This document shows, piece after piece, positions 24,971 through 37,901 of a stretch of 64,000 bases of DNA (positions are counted from its first letter, which is position 1; each line of letters begins with the position of its first letter). A program made the translations under genes and the position numbers. The notes under the pieces are model-generated. The model did no database searches and had not been told where the DNA came from. It was given only the letters and a program-made list of their open reading frames with translations. Source of the DNA: Sipunculus nudus (Eukaryota > Annelida > Sipuncula > Golfingiida > Sipunculidae); assembly GCA_026874595.1 (NCBI GenBank), contig CM049311.1:22686676-22750675 (forward strand), written 5' to 3'.

Positions 24971-25129
24971 TCTTTGCAAATAATGAGATGATACAATTAT
25001 CAGTCCATCATCATCATCACAGAAAATAAAGTTGCCACAGTAAATGTAGCGGCTGCTAAATTTTTTTGGTCAGCTTATTTGTAGTCATTTACCGCTTAAT
25101 TATATGCAACCGTCTTAACCAAATGAATT

Positions 25130-25450
25130 CAAGGGGTTATGGATAAAATACTTAAAACGAACCAAACAGGGTACACCATAGGAAAAGGGACATTCCAAAA
25201 TATACTTTTGATGGAAGATGTAATTTGGTACATGCAAAGGAGTTCTTATTCCGTTAGATTATTCAAAGGCTTTTGATAGCCTTTTAAAAAACATAAATAA
25301 TGGAATAATTTGAAAATTTACTTTTGAACCAAATTGCCTTGATTTCGTGTTATATGCTAGACACGGAAGTTTGTGTGTTGAACTATGGCTGGTTAAGCTC
25401 ACGAATCCCTCTCAAAAGAGGACTCCGTCAGGGATTCCCCCTGAGTACAT
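25130..25450 (+). mobile_element. LINE (L1/Tx1-like) reverse transcriptase scrap
   Basis: The frame near 25,137 reads MDKILKTNQTGYTIGKG, TFQNILLMEDVIWYM. A shifted frame reads LDYSKAFDSLL, which is RT motif A with a catalytic Asp. After a gap come VCVLNYGWLSSRIPLKR and GLRQGFPLST, the motif usually written RGVRQGCPLSP. The order and wording are those of a non-LTR reverse transcriptase. Frameshifts and truncation make it inactive. Confidence 0.8.
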
Positions 25451-25539
25451 TGCATTTGACCTAAGGACTCTTTTCATGCTTAATATATTATATCTAATAT
25501 AATATACCAAACAGTATATTACTTCTCTTTTTTATGAAA

Positions 25540-25758
25540 TAAAAGCCTACCAGTTCTTCCTGCTGCATGCAAAATTGCTGTATAGACACATATAGTGGGC
25601 AGCATTATGTCACTACTGTGACGTCACTTCGCTGGTTCCTATAAAGGGTACAAATACACATCGGGTATCAGTTGTAGGTCAGTAGCCAGAGCAAACAACT
25701 GGCAATAGGAAGGTAATGGGATCTAACCAGTGAATAGACTCTTCTGTGTATTTATTCT

Positions 25759-25760
<2 letters not shown>
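25540..25760 (+). mobile_element. TGACGTCAC-block dispersed repeat, possible SINE (copy A)
   Basis: The stretch with TGTGACGTCACTTCGCTGG at ~25,617 is similar to 50,790-50,930 and to the reverse complement of 32,285-32,335. A weak tRNA-like tract follows (GTAGGTCAGTAGCCAGAGC, then GGGATCTAACCAGTG), and then (TC)n(TA)n. Confidence 0.5.

Positions 25761-25764
<4 letters not shown>

Positions 25765-25846
<82 letters not shown>
25765..25846. repeat. Compound (TC)n(TA)n microsatellite
   Basis: TC repeats at ~25,765-25,798 are followed by TA repeats at 25,801-25,846. Confidence 0.95.
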
Positions 25847-25848
<2 letters not shown>

Positions 25849-25969
25849 GTCAATTATTACTGTTATGTCGTTGAACCTGTTTAGAGTTTTCTCCCTGGTT
25901 CCATAAGACCTTCCTCGAGCTGTTTCCTAATCTAGTGGCAAAGATAATATTATAATATTTTACCAACTA

Positions 25970-26290
25970 GATGTGTCGGAACGACACAAATGCCCCCGCC
26001 TCGAGCAATTTAGAAATATTTGAAAAAATGCAAACTCGAGTTGTGACGGGTCATTATCCAGCAACACATAAAAAATCAGGCCAGTATCTGTAGTCATTGT
26101 GGAAAAAAGTCCATACATGTGCATTTTTCATTAAAAAAATTCTATTTTTCATGAAATATTCTATGTTCGGGATCTGTCATACGGTCAAAAATAGGTCTAA
26201 TGGGACAAAACGCGAACTCGATCTGTAAGTGGTCATTATGCGCGCACAGACCAAAAAATAGGCCAGTATCTGTAAGCATGAAACTAGAAT
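25970..26290. repeat. Dispersed repeat with internal duplication and GTGTCG hairpin
   Basis: TGTGTCGGAACGACACA at ~25,973 is a short perfect stem-loop. A ~70-bp block (ACTCGA..GGTCATTAT..AGGCCAGTATCTGTA) occurs at ~26,030-26,096 and again at ~26,209-26,280. It looks like a degraded dispersed element of unknown type. Confidence 0.5.
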
Positions 26291-28227
26291 ATTAGCAAAA
26301 GCTGATAATCAGTTATAAAGTTAAATTAGAGAAGTATGGAAACTTGAAATTACGTCTCTGTTCCCCATTTTGTATGAGCAATGGGGCTCGCAAGCGCCCT
26401 CCCTCCCCCCCCCCTAAAAAAAGAATAATTAAAAATTTAATACAAAAGCTCCAGTATCAGAATAACTAATGCTTTAGTCGCCATCATTTGTTATGCATAT
26501 TGATCAAGGAGCATTTCATCAGTTCCTGCATACTGGTGGCACCACCTGTATTTTTCGAATTTATACTTGTTTTATCTATTTTCAAATGATTTGTACTCTG
26601 GGAGTCATTTTACCCTTGGGCCACTTGTTAAATTTTGCCCCATCGGATTAAGCTTTCTCCTTCCAGATAACCAATGGCTCATATTCTCCTCAATAACGCC
26701 TCCGGTTTTCTAATCCATTAAGAATAAAGGTACGAACAAAATGGTCACGGATTCAGATATCACAATCTTAGTCGGAGTACAATATTTCAAATAACTAAAA
26801 TGATGGAGGATATTTCCAGGGACTACAGCAATAATACTTAAAACTGCACTTCATAGACTAACACCAATGCAATGATATTGCAGTACACAGTCGGTGTTCT
26901 TCATAATACCGACCGAGTTAGAAATTAACTTCAACAGTAAATGTAAACAAACAAACCAATATGAAATCCAGTTTTTTTATGACTGTCCTTCATATAGCCG
27001 TACATGCAGGGTAATAATCCTAGTTGGCTGCGTTAAAAGGGATATTTTTTACATGATAGGTGTATTTAGAAATTTAGCATACGTATTTTTAGTGTGATCT
27101 GCTTTATTCAAAGTGCCACGATACGTGTACAAGACCGATACCAACAAAGTGACTGGTTTTATCATTCTACATGGTCGGTAGACTCTTCCTTACGACCAGA
27201 TTACCGGATGTCAGAGTGCCTTTACATCTAGGTCTCACGATCGCATTATAAGGCCCCCAGAGGATGCAAATATTTTCGTCATTTTTGACAACGCATCATG
27301 GCTTACAGGCACACTGTCAATTGACATAAACAAGACTAACCGTCAGTATTTTTTTAGTATACTTCCTAACAACTTAAAACATGAGCCAGAAAAGTTCTGT
27401 TTTAAATCTGGATAATGGAAAACCCCTCCGCATGGTTTTGAATTTCTGACCACATTAACACAGGCATGGTTCGCACGGGTAACTGAACGCAGCCAACTTG
27501 TATGCGATACAGGAAATTACTCGTTACCATAGAGACGGAGCTTCAGTTTGGGTTGTGAGTTAACATGTATACTATTGTGTTTATTCATCATTCGTAGCAT
27601 AATGTTAAGGTTATGGGCTATTTTTCATATTATGAATGCAATATGGTGGAATACAACTTCGGTGCATTCATCGATATTGCTTGTATCACGACTCAAGTAG
27701 GCTTACCAGTACAAATTATCATTGCCTACTGAGTCGAGTTGTCACGGCTTACTCTCTCCCACAGGTCCGATTGCTCTACAACTTTACAAGCATTTTGACC
27801 TCGGTTATATCCAGGAAGCATTTTGGGATAAAGTGAAACCTCGAAATAACGACAGCCAAAGAGCATTCAATAAAATGGTCGCATGTTCAATTTGGTCTTC
27901 TGAGCGAGGTCTGACACAAAGAGCAAAGAAGAGACCATGAAAAACAGGTCATTAGGTCTTAACTGTAATTATACACTAACGGCACATCTGTTTGCATGTG
28001 CACATCAGTCTTTATAACATAACGGCTCTCGGACGCTCAGCGCTTGTCTAGATTATTGGGTGAATTATTCCAGCAAGGTAGTCAGGACTGGACCATGAAG
28101 ATCTCACATCAATTCCTTCTTCAACCCTCTCCCTCAGCGTCCATCACGAAAGTAACACATCTGGTTTTATGGTCGTCAGATCAGGCCAGACGGCTACTCC
28201 CGGATAAATGCAGATACGACAGTACCA

Positions 28228-28230
<3 letters not shown>

Positions 28231-28299
<69 letters not shown>

Positions 28300-28316
28300 T
28301 GAGAGAGAGAGAGAGA
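28231..28316. repeat. Compound (AT)n(GA)n microsatellite
   Basis: About 66 bp of AT repeats (28,231-28,296) are followed by GA repeats (28,301-28,316). Confidence 0.95.
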
Positions 28317-29488
28317 TTTTGCGACTACGCACCTCAAAATAGTCAGTAAGATAAATTAGATTAAATAACTTAGACTTAACACATAAAAACGCTGTTCATA
28401 CGTCTATTCCAAAATTAGAGAGCACTCATAGAGCGCAAACCTCCGTCAACACCCGGTCAATTTCCATCAGACTAGCCATGAAAAAAATAATCAGTTGTCT
28501 CTTGGTCACCGGTATAGGGTTCAACAAAATTTCTTAGATAGATTCATTCATAAATAGACAACAAGGTATTCTGGGGTAGTTTGCGCAATGGGTATAGAGG
28601 GTCATTTGCTGATTTCAGGCGATCTGTATGTTATACAGTATGGTTCCGTCTACTTTGGTTTTAACCAGTGGCTAAATATTTGCTTCATTTATACAAAATA
28701 TAGAAAATGAATTGTTAGTCTTCCATTATTATGATTTTGCTGTTGCGGCACTCTATTGTTCCATCTTTACAGGACCGACATTATCTCGCTCGCTGATAAT
28801 GAATGTATAGACATCCGTCTCCTTCGGTTAGTTTATCGAAAAGGTGTTTAACGAAATCTAAGTTGTATTCATTGTTTTGGTCATGAGACAAGAAATACTT
28901 TATAAAAGTTTTAGGTGGATGATTATCTTTTTACATATTTTGTGAACAATAAACATCAGACAAAAGTCATAACCTTGACTAGATTTGGTGCCAAATGCTC
29001 ACTCGCACCTTATTAACCGAACCCAAAGTTTTAGGAAATGCTACCTATTCCACCATTCACAGTGTAAAGTTTCATTCAACTTTTGAAGCAGGCGCGAGGA
29101 CATTTTAACAAGCAAAAAAAATAACAACGTTGATCACATAATCTTAACCAACTCCCTTGTCAGGCAATAGCATATCATTTGGGAGCAATTATACCATCTG
29201 TGGTGCAGCTTTTTCCATCAAGTATTTTACTTTTCATTGAAACTTTTTTGTAAGCTGTGCACATCAGGTAGTGTACAGTCGACAAATATTAACAGGTATT
29301 CACAGTAGGATGAAACAGGTAACGGACAGATAATTAACACTGAATGAAATCCATATGTTTTTGCTGAAGGATTCATTAAGGAAAGTTCTTCGGAAAAAAG
29401 GGGGAACTTAGAAAATGTAGGTTTTAAAGTCCTCTTGAAGGAAACAAACTGGTTTTTTTTAATTAAATATCAAATCTATTTAAAACTA

Positions 29489-30350
29489 ATGTCATATTGA
29501 ATCATATCATGTAACCTAACGTGTTTGCAGATGTTCTTCTATCCCATCTTAACCCCATCCCCATCCCCTCCCCCGTGAGTTATATTAAAAGTCAATATCA
29601 AAGTTGTTTGAAGAGCACATTCAAATTCCCTTTTAAGTACATTTCAATTTACTGACATGGCACATTTTCAATAACATTTCAAGAAACTAAGTCTAAAAAA
29701 AATCTGAACTTATTTCCTCATTCTTACTGCTCGTCGAGCTTATATAGGATTAATGATCTCTCCCATGTATACCGTAATAAAAATTGGATTATGTATATTC
29801 GATGTATAAGTAAAAATGTATAAGAAAAATTACTGACTAGAGAACATTACGGGCAAGAAATACATACATAATGTCATATTGAGTCATATCATGTAACCCA
29901 ACGTGTTTGCAGATGTTCTTCTATCCCATCGTAACCCCATCCCGATCCCCTCCCCCGTGAGTTATATTAAAAGTCAATATCAAAGTTGTTTGAAGAGCAC
30001 ATTCAAATTCCCTTTTAGGTACATTTCAATTTACCGACATGGCACATTTTCAATTACATTTCAAGAAACTAAGTCTAAAAATAATCTGAACTTATTTCTT
30101 CATTCTTTCTGCTCGTCCAGCTTATATAGGATTAATGATCTCTCCCATGTATACCGTAATAAAAATTGTATTATGTATATTCCATGTATAAGTAAAAATG
30201 TATAAGAAAAATTACTGACTAGAGAACATTACGGGCAAGAAATACATACATAATGTCATATTGAGTCATATCATGTAACCCAACGTGTTTGCAGATGTTC
30301 TTCTATCCCATCGTAACCCCCTCCTTATCCCCTCCCCCGTGGTCTATATT
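29489..30350. repeat. 382-bp tandem repeat, two full copies and a partial third
   Basis: ATGTCATATTGA..CATATCATGTAACC begins at 29,489, 29,871 and 30,253, giving 382-bp spacing. The third copy breaks off after ~100 bp, near 30,350. The first two copies differ by scattered substitutions. Confidence 0.9.
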
Positions 30351-30732
30351 AAAAATGATTTTGATTGGCAGGCTGATTTTTGTTCTTTTCTGGGAATATA
30401 TAATCGTGGTATTTAAGTTGTACCAATTAAAACGGACAAATTTTAAGAGAATCAAGAAAAAATTGGTAAAGTTAAATGCTTGTTGTATTGAATTCTTCTT
30501 TTTCATTATCTTTAAATCACTTGTGACGGCACAATGGCAACATGAGCTGTTGCTTCCGTTCGGGCAAGATCACTGGTACAATATTCTTTTCATAAAACAG
30601 TAATCTATTGACAATAAGTAGCAGCCAGCTTGTACTTTATATAAAATGCAAGTTTGATTAAAGAAAGAAAAATAGAAAAATTCTGATGTTTTATGATATC
30701 TTATTGTTTATGGGATGGCTGCCTGCTGGATA

Positions 30733-30734
30733 TG

Positions 30735-30786
<52 letters not shown>
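30733..30786. repeat. (TA)n microsatellite
   Basis: An uninterrupted TA run sits between the partial third copy and the broken copy of the 382-bp repeat. Confidence 0.95.
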
Positions 30787-30789
<3 letters not shown>

Positions 30790-30945
30790 CTAGAGTCATT
30801 AAATGCAGGCTGTGTCAGATGCCGCAGCAGAATTTACATCTATGATTTGAACCCAGTTTTGTATATTTTTATACTAAATAACTGCAGACAAACTTCCAGC
30901 ATTACAAAATTGTTGGGTTTAAAAAAGGGGGACCGGTGTGAAGAA

Positions 30946-31463
30946 ATTCAATATCAAAGTTGTTTGAAGAGCACATTCAAGTTCCCTTAACATTACATTT
31001 CAATTTAATGACATGGCAAATTTTCAAGTACATTTCAAGAAACTAAGTCTCAAAAAAATCTGAACTTATTTCCTCATTCTTACTGCCCGTCCAGTTTATA
31101 TATGCTTTATGATCTCTCCCATGTATACCTTAATAAAAAATGTTAAAAGTAACGTGAGCATAATTATATCATCTGTATATAGATTTGGCAAATGTTAAAA
31201 TTGAATATAATAGCGTGTCAGGTACAACACTTTTTTTTATTTAAAATGACTCTCGAAGAAAATACAAATGTGCCTGAATGCCACATGCATACTCTGTAAT
31301 CTTCACTGTTTGGTCCATTTAATTCAAACTAACATTACAAAACAGATATTGATTCTTACTGGACTCAGGTATTTTCGGAACCCAGAGGTCGTAAGAAATA
31401 AAAAAAAACTGAGCTAAGATTAAGAACACTAGGGATATCTTTTTTTTAACTAAGTATCGATGC

Positions 31464-31517
<54 letters not shown>

Positions 31518-31610
31518 GCTCCATTCATTTTACCCAAATGTTTTATGTATATTCGATGTATAAGAAAAATAAGTGACTGGAAAACATTACGGGCGCGAAA
31601 TACATACCCC
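30946..31610. repeat. Broken further copy of the 382-bp repeat
   Basis: 30,946-31,140 matches the middle of the 382-bp unit and 31,535-31,610 matches its end. They are separated by ~390 bp containing (TA)n at ~31,463-31,515, so an insertion or microsatellite expansion split the copy. Confidence 0.8.
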
Positions 31611-32149
31611 GTTACCCAAAATCAGGAAAGATTACCGTTGCTATAGGTGAAGACAAATTTAATACATCCCCTGCAGTAACATGTAAAGTTACATAAACAT
31701 TTGCAACAGCATGTGCATTATCTCACGCTATTACTTCATTTGGCTGAATACAACATTTTTCTGGTAAAATATTCTCTGCCCATCGTCTTACAATCTCAAG
31801 GTCACCTGTATCATTCGTTTGTTATGTTTTTCTGTGCGAGTAAACACATTCCACGTGTGTCTGTTTACCATAACAAGACTGTATGGCCAGTGCTCGACTC
31901 GCAAACAAAGAGAAATTATATGAAGGAAGAAACACAAGAAACACCTGATCAAATTTTGAAAAAAGCATGATCTGTGAAGTACAGCGGTATTGCCATCGGG
32001 TCGCGTGAGCCCGATGTTGACATTTCTACCTAACATCGCGCGTGCATTCTTTTCATTCCTTTTGTACAGGAGTACTCAAACGGGTTGGATTTGAAATATA
32101 GACATTTACCATCATATTTAATAAGAACAAAATCACGCCATTTGTATAA

Positions 32150-32335
32150 CACTATATGTGTATACAGAACAGGAATACACAGAAAAAGTCGAATCACCAG
32201 ATATGTGAATCGAACCCAGGACCCTCCGGTCGTCTGCACTACCTGACACTGAGCTAACAGGGATCCCCAACTTCTTTGTGTATCAGCATACTTTCATTTG
32301 TACCATCGAGGTGACGTCGCTACTGTGACTGGTAT
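32150..32335 (-). mobile_element. tRNA-derived SINE with TGACGTCAC block (copy C)
   Basis: On the minus strand, TTAGCTCAGTGTCAGG is a tRNA A box. It is followed ~35 nt on by GGGTTCGATTCACA, a B box, close to real tRNA geometry. Upstream on the same strand is GACGTCACCTCGATGG, shared with 25,617 and 50,878. This is the arrangement of a tRNA-derived SINE; the tRNA part has lost a complete cloverleaf. Confidence 0.65.
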
Positions 32336-33109
32336 TATTAAATATACATGGTGTGTGAATAGGACCTTTTAATACAAACCAAAAGAAAAAGATTAGATAA
32401 TCCCAAACTATTCAGAGAACACAATCGGTGTCTTTTTCATGTGAATGCTTTCCAACAAAATAACCTTTCTAACCTCTTGGCCCTGTTTACTTTGTTTTAT
32501 GTTTCAGTCGAAGTTAATTCATTTATTTTTTGTTTACAGCCTTTCAATACAAGCCGAAAGATGACAAAACCGAATAAAAAATTGGCACCATGCTTTTAAA
32601 CCTTCATAGAAAGGTGAAGAACAAAAACAACGAATTTGCTGCATAAGCCCATAAATTTAAGATGTAAAATACACATATAAACTTAGGTGTCATGGATGAA
32701 AGGTTGTTCAAATGATGTCTTTGGTCTATCAAGTTTATACTAAAACCATTTAAATAAATAAGGAAGATAATGGATATATATCTCTTAAAGGTGGTGGTTC
32801 AGTCCTGCAGAGGCAGACCTCCTCAAATCGGTTCCTGTGGTGACAAAAAAAGATCAAATAATCTTGGCGATTGTGAGGGATCATCAATGGTTGAATGTTA
32901 AATAACCTGAAATATTCAATTTGTTTTATGATGACATATATCTTGGATAAATTTCTAGCTCAAATCTCGTACCTGTTAGTTTAAATAGAAACATTGTCAT
33001 TTTTTTCATATATCAAAACATAATCAGAACTTCTCAATAAAGTGTTTCTATCATATTTAAGTGAACTATGGGTGTAAATATCAGCTTTAGCTGTTTGATA
33101 ATACGACAG

Positions 33110-33111
<2 letters not shown>

Positions 33112-33172
<61 letters not shown>
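33112..33172. repeat. (TA)n microsatellite
   Basis: A TA run of about 60 bp. A second run lies at 33,522-33,562, with a 26-bp palindrome between them at 33,230-33,255. Confidence 0.95.
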
Positions 33173-33175
<3 letters not shown>

Positions 33176-33518
33176 TAACTTGTTTATCCAAGCAATCATT
33201 TCAAAGTACACATCATTGTATTGAGCATACTATAATATAATATATTATATTATAGCGTTACTTGAACATTCTCTTGCAACACAAGTTTCACGCAGGCAAT
33301 GGTGTTGTTCCTGTGACGATCTTCAGGCAACTCAGTTTCTGAGCTTTGCATTTGACCCGGTCGGCATTTCCGGCAACGGTCGAACGGGTTTGCTCTGTTG
33401 TTGTTTTTTTGTGACGGCATTTTGATATTAGTTTATTTCGCTTATTTAGGAGTTCAGTTTTTACCCGGAAATTCAACTCATTAATAAGCGAAGTAAAAAT
33501 TAAATCCGGAAATAAAAC

Positions 33519-33521
<3 letters not shown>

Positions 33522-33562
<41 letters not shown>
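33522..33562. repeat. (TA)n microsatellite
   Basis: An uninterrupted TA run of about 40 bp. Confidence 0.95.
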
Positions 33563-33568
<6 letters not shown>

Positions 33569-35170
33569 ATATACTACATGTATGTATATACAATAGTGTA
33601 TTAGTATTTAAGTAAATATACTTAAACTATAGATCAACTTATGCGAATTAATTAACTTTCTCACGGCTTAGCCTTGGTCATTATCGTTTGTGCTTTGCCT
33701 TTGACAGGATTCCAAATGAGAATAACATGTTGGTATAGAGAGAGTGTTGGTTTTCTGACAATGGTTCTTTTCATCCAAAATTTAATGAAGGTCAGAAATG
33801 TTACCTATTATTTATTTCCCCTTCCGGCTTTTTGATTTGGGATGTTAACTCTAAAAATCATTCATCTATATGGAATTTAAAAAAAAATTAAAATTTTATT
33901 TTCACCTGCAAATAGCTTCCCTTGAAGGAAAGGTAAAAGAAAAGAAAAATATGCATTTTAGAAAATAAGTTTATAGCTGCATTAAGTTAAGCTTGATACT
34001 TAATCAGGAGCAAAATATATCTATTCTTTCTAACCATCTGTTCACTTTTGCTTTAAACAAACTTTTCCAGGCTAAATCATTCCAGTTCACGGTCTCAGTA
34101 CCACCCCATGAGTTGTTTAATACCTTGTTATATGATTACGTGTTTGTAAACACAGTCCATGTGTGCCTGTTTACAAAAACATGGCCGTGTCACCGGAGGT
34201 GAGATTTTGCGAATGCACGACAGATCCCAAACATAGATTCTTAAACTAGACTTGCCCATAGATGGATCTTCATGTGATTTATATCTGGGATATATCTCTG
34301 CTCGATGGACATTACGGTCCATGGGCCAAATGTTAATTTAGTCCTGGTGTCTCAACGGAAATGACACGGGTAGCATATGTCAAGTATCGGGTCCCAAGCC
34401 TGCGATGCTTTAGCCAGCGGGAACATGTATTACATTTTTGGGCCAAGTCTGTCGGAGCATGTGATGACTGACAGGGGTTGGAGGTCTGGCGATGCACCAC
34501 AGTCCCACACGCAGTGCTTATTTTCACGCTTGTGATCGCGCCCGGGATACTGTTTTTTACACGCGTGTAAAGGAGTAAACCCATGGTTTCAGGGCAAAAT
34601 TTTGAAGTGAAAATGATTTTTTTTTGTTCATTCAATATACATTATATGTGATTAGGCTCTTTAGGTGGTACAAGAGCAAGAGTTAAGATAATATAAACTG
34701 ACTCAGTGTTTAAACAGATCCCTGAGACGGCTCTGAGACCTTGAAGGTAAATAAAACAAATAATCCCGCAAAACTTCATTAAGTCTAAAGTTTATACAAG
34801 GACCTTTTACACAAACTTGAATATTAGCCAGGCTTTCGATGTTTTAAAATGGTCTGGTGTTAATGGAAATTAAATAAAAAGAAAATAAAATTTTCTACCT
34901 TTTGTTTAGTCACTTGGAATTACATGAATATGCAAAAGAATCTTTCCATGGCGATATATTAATATATGTATATACATGTATAGGTATTAATATATTAATG
35001 TTTTCATTAACAGTATTTTTAATCGTACTTTATGTAAATATTGACATTGTATATAGGACTTGGGATTATTTCATTGAATTATCCATAGAACATAAACCCT
35101 GACACTCACGCGGATTATAATAAGTTTACACAGGTTGTTCATCCTAGCAAATGTAATGCTTTCTTTTCAG

Positions 35171-35408
35171 ATGTCGGAGGACGGTCATAACTGTAGACTT
35201 TATTTAAAAGTTGACATCAAGAGAAGATTACTAGACACACCTGACGCACCGTGGACTGATTATGATTGGTTTCTGCATGAGGAGCGCCGAGTACAAGTTT
35301 TCATTAATGCCGCTAGCATGAAGAAAAAACACAAAATTCTGGTGAAAGTTTATAATAATGCAGACAAGTCGACGGAGAGTGATATTAAGATTTTTACGCC
35401 AGTACCAG
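35171..35408 (+). CDS. Copy 1 exon 6: FN3 domain 2, remaining strands
   Basis: 238 nt between TTCTTTTCAG and GTATTC, phase 0 to 1. It reads MSEDGHNCRLYLKVDIKRRL, DTPDAPWTDYDWFLHEERRV, VFINAASM, HKILVKVYNNADKSTESDIK, ending IFTPVP. The KVYNxxxxSxxS..FTP end is a typical FN3 G-strand exit. The reading frame is intact. It is very similar at DNA level to 61,011-61,248 but clearly more diverged from 54,645-54,884, so copy 1's 3' half is closer to copy 3 than to copy 2. Confidence 0.8.
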
Positions 35409-37901
35409 GTATTCATATAAATTTGTTAATTAATAAAAGTTAAAAAAAAGTAAGAAATGCACACTATCTGATATTTTTCATTTCTTTATCCCTAACATGG
35501 ATTATAGTCAAGGAAAACGAAATATAGTCATCGGGTAAAACAAACCATGAAGGGTTCGGGAATTATGGTTCTTCTTCTTTATTATAATCTGATACTTGTT
35601 TGGCCGATAACAATTGCTTAAGGCTTTCTAGTAATTAACAATTAGTGTTTAAAAGAGTGGGTCGTACAAAATTAAAAGCCTGCACACCCTGAAACATCGG
35701 TTTAAATAGCGATTTTCTTTATCAGAATCGTGTTTACTGCAATAAAACTCTCGTATAAGTTTATTACAGTAAAACACGTGTGAAAATTTCATATGCAAAT
35801 GCAAGGAACGTAGATCTAAACAGGATTATTTTGATGTAACGAAAGTAATTTTCAGTTATTATTTGTAAAGGTACAAATACGAGAGTGCCGTCTTCCTTCC
35901 TCTTTAATAAATACAGACACATTGGTATAAATATATATATTTAACTCAAGAGCTGAAATTCTCTCCAAGTGCCGCCATCAAAACAAATTCACCCTGAAAT
36001 ATTTTAAAACCTAGCATTCGTACTATATTCAGCGTTCCCCCTTAACCCCCCCCCCTACGAGGATCCGCTGGGCAGACTTACCTGTTCAGGTAGTTGTTCT
36101 CTCACTGCTTTGCAGTGATGACGGACATGGCGTTACCACTACATCATGGTGAGTTTACCGAGTGGATTGCATTTGGTATGAGTATAGTATATTTGCCTTT
36201 TATATTGTATATTTGCCTTGTATATTGTGTATTTTCATAGTATATGTGTATTTTTATCATATGTACACTACTTCCAAGACCCTATTAGAAATCAGTTCAA
36301 TATGCTAATTGAGCATCCTGGTATATATCTTTGTATTATATATAAAATGTACAACAATAATAACCTCTTTGCCCCGCCCTGTTATGTTCCAGTATCGCAC
36401 TTGTACCCCGACCAATCCTATTGTGCACCCCAGGACAATAGGATCAGTGTCAGTCTTTCACATCCCCCCCCCCCCCATATCGCACAAAGCATAATCTCGT
36501 AATCTCGTAAAGTCTCGGCTTTTCAAACCACGCCGTTAGCTTCATTCTTACCACATTCACCTGATGATCGGGTCGCATCCCGTGAAACAGACTGTTGTGA
36601 ATTAACAGTGTTGTTTTTCTTCAGAGTTATACATATATATATATATTATATATATATATATATGAATATGAATAGGAATAAATATGAGAACACCTATCTA
36701 TTAAGACCACCTTTGAGTGAACCGAAAGCTTTCGCATAAACCTGTCTAAAATGAGAACCCGTGGATTTAGACCACTCTAGGCTAGTCCCAATGGTGGGCT
36801 TATTACCCAGGTTTCACTCTCTATATATGTTTTAAATAAGTTTTAACTTAATATAACCGTATTTGAAAGATAACCCTTGGTTGAAAAACATGATTAGTTA
36901 AACGAGATGAACAAAACAATCATATAAAAATACCGTTTTGCAAATAATATCTGATATTTAATTTACAAGATGTTTTTTAATAATCGGAATCATAATATAT
37001 CACTATTGAAATAATTTTAACAAATATTGCAATTATATGCTCTCTCAAGACATTAAAACGGTAACTATAATAATTTGATTCCTTCGCAACTAAGGTTTAT
37101 CTTTTCATATGAAAATATGATGCAGTATATGAACTCTCCCCACTTCTATATAAGGCAATTAAGAACCCTGCCAAATATATTTTGCTATTTTTCACACATA
37201 TTTAAAAGCCATATTACATCGTTTTTCTCATTACTTACTTATTTATATCGTACCAGTTAACCTTTAAGCTAAAATCCAAGTTCATACATATTGTAGCCCA
37301 ATCCCCGTTGTTGCTGTTTTCTGTCCTTGTCTACATCATCTCTAATACGGCTGATCCTCCACAAGTAATAGAGTAATAGTCACATTTTTTACCTGGTATT
37401 TATTTTTTACCTTCATCCAATATTCAATATACATAGCATATTCCATATTACTGCTCAATTACAGGCAACAGGGTGGAGATTTCCTTTGCATTGGCTTGAT
37501 GATTGCAGATACTTTATTCTAAAAGGTTTTTAAATAATTTTAAATATAAAATACCAGTATCAAATCTACCCATTAGGATAAATAAAAGTAGGAAAAACAG
37601 CTAAAGAATATGTACTTTTGGTACTTTAATAAAAATTATAATATATTAATATCTAGTAGACTAACTATACTTGATACACAAGATTGCGTCATTGTAGGTG
37701 TGACATCAAAGACTGTACAACACCAAACGCATTAAAGTTTACACATTTCTTTCTGCTTTGTCAAAAATAAACTGCAGAAGCGCTGAATAATTGACAGGAA
37801 TTACATTAATGTCTCCAAATGAATGCTGGGCTGCTATCTGTCCTCCGAACTTAAGAGTAATATTTTATTGTTGTAATTTATAACTTTTCTTTTGATCATA
37901 G
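35409..37901. other. Intron of copy 1 without recognised features
   Basis: It holds short C-runs (36,045; 36,465), a (TA)n run near 36,629-36,662 and AT-rich sequence. The first ~150 bp are also found after copy 3's exon at 61,249, as part of the segmental duplication. No coding exon is seen. Confidence 0.5.

Larger units (their letters stand above)
23109..35170. other. 12-kb intron of copy 1, filled with repeats
   Basis: It lies between the two halves of FN3-2. The equivalent intron in copy 2 is only 1.56 kb. It holds a 33-bp minisatellite (23,940-24,970), a LINE scrap (25,130-25,450), a TGACGTCAC-block repeat (25,540-25,760), several (TA)n tracts, a 382-bp tandem repeat (29,489-30,350 with a broken copy to 31,610) and a minus-strand SINE (32,150-32,335). 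Between these, 26,300-29,450, 31,620-32,150 and 32,340-35,170 hold no recognisable gene. Confidence 0.65.

Noticed and set aside
28044-28332. ORFs encoding long Ile-Tyr repeats
   Set aside because: These are translations of (TA)n microsatellites. The same applies near 30,715, 31,319, 32,981 and 33,288.
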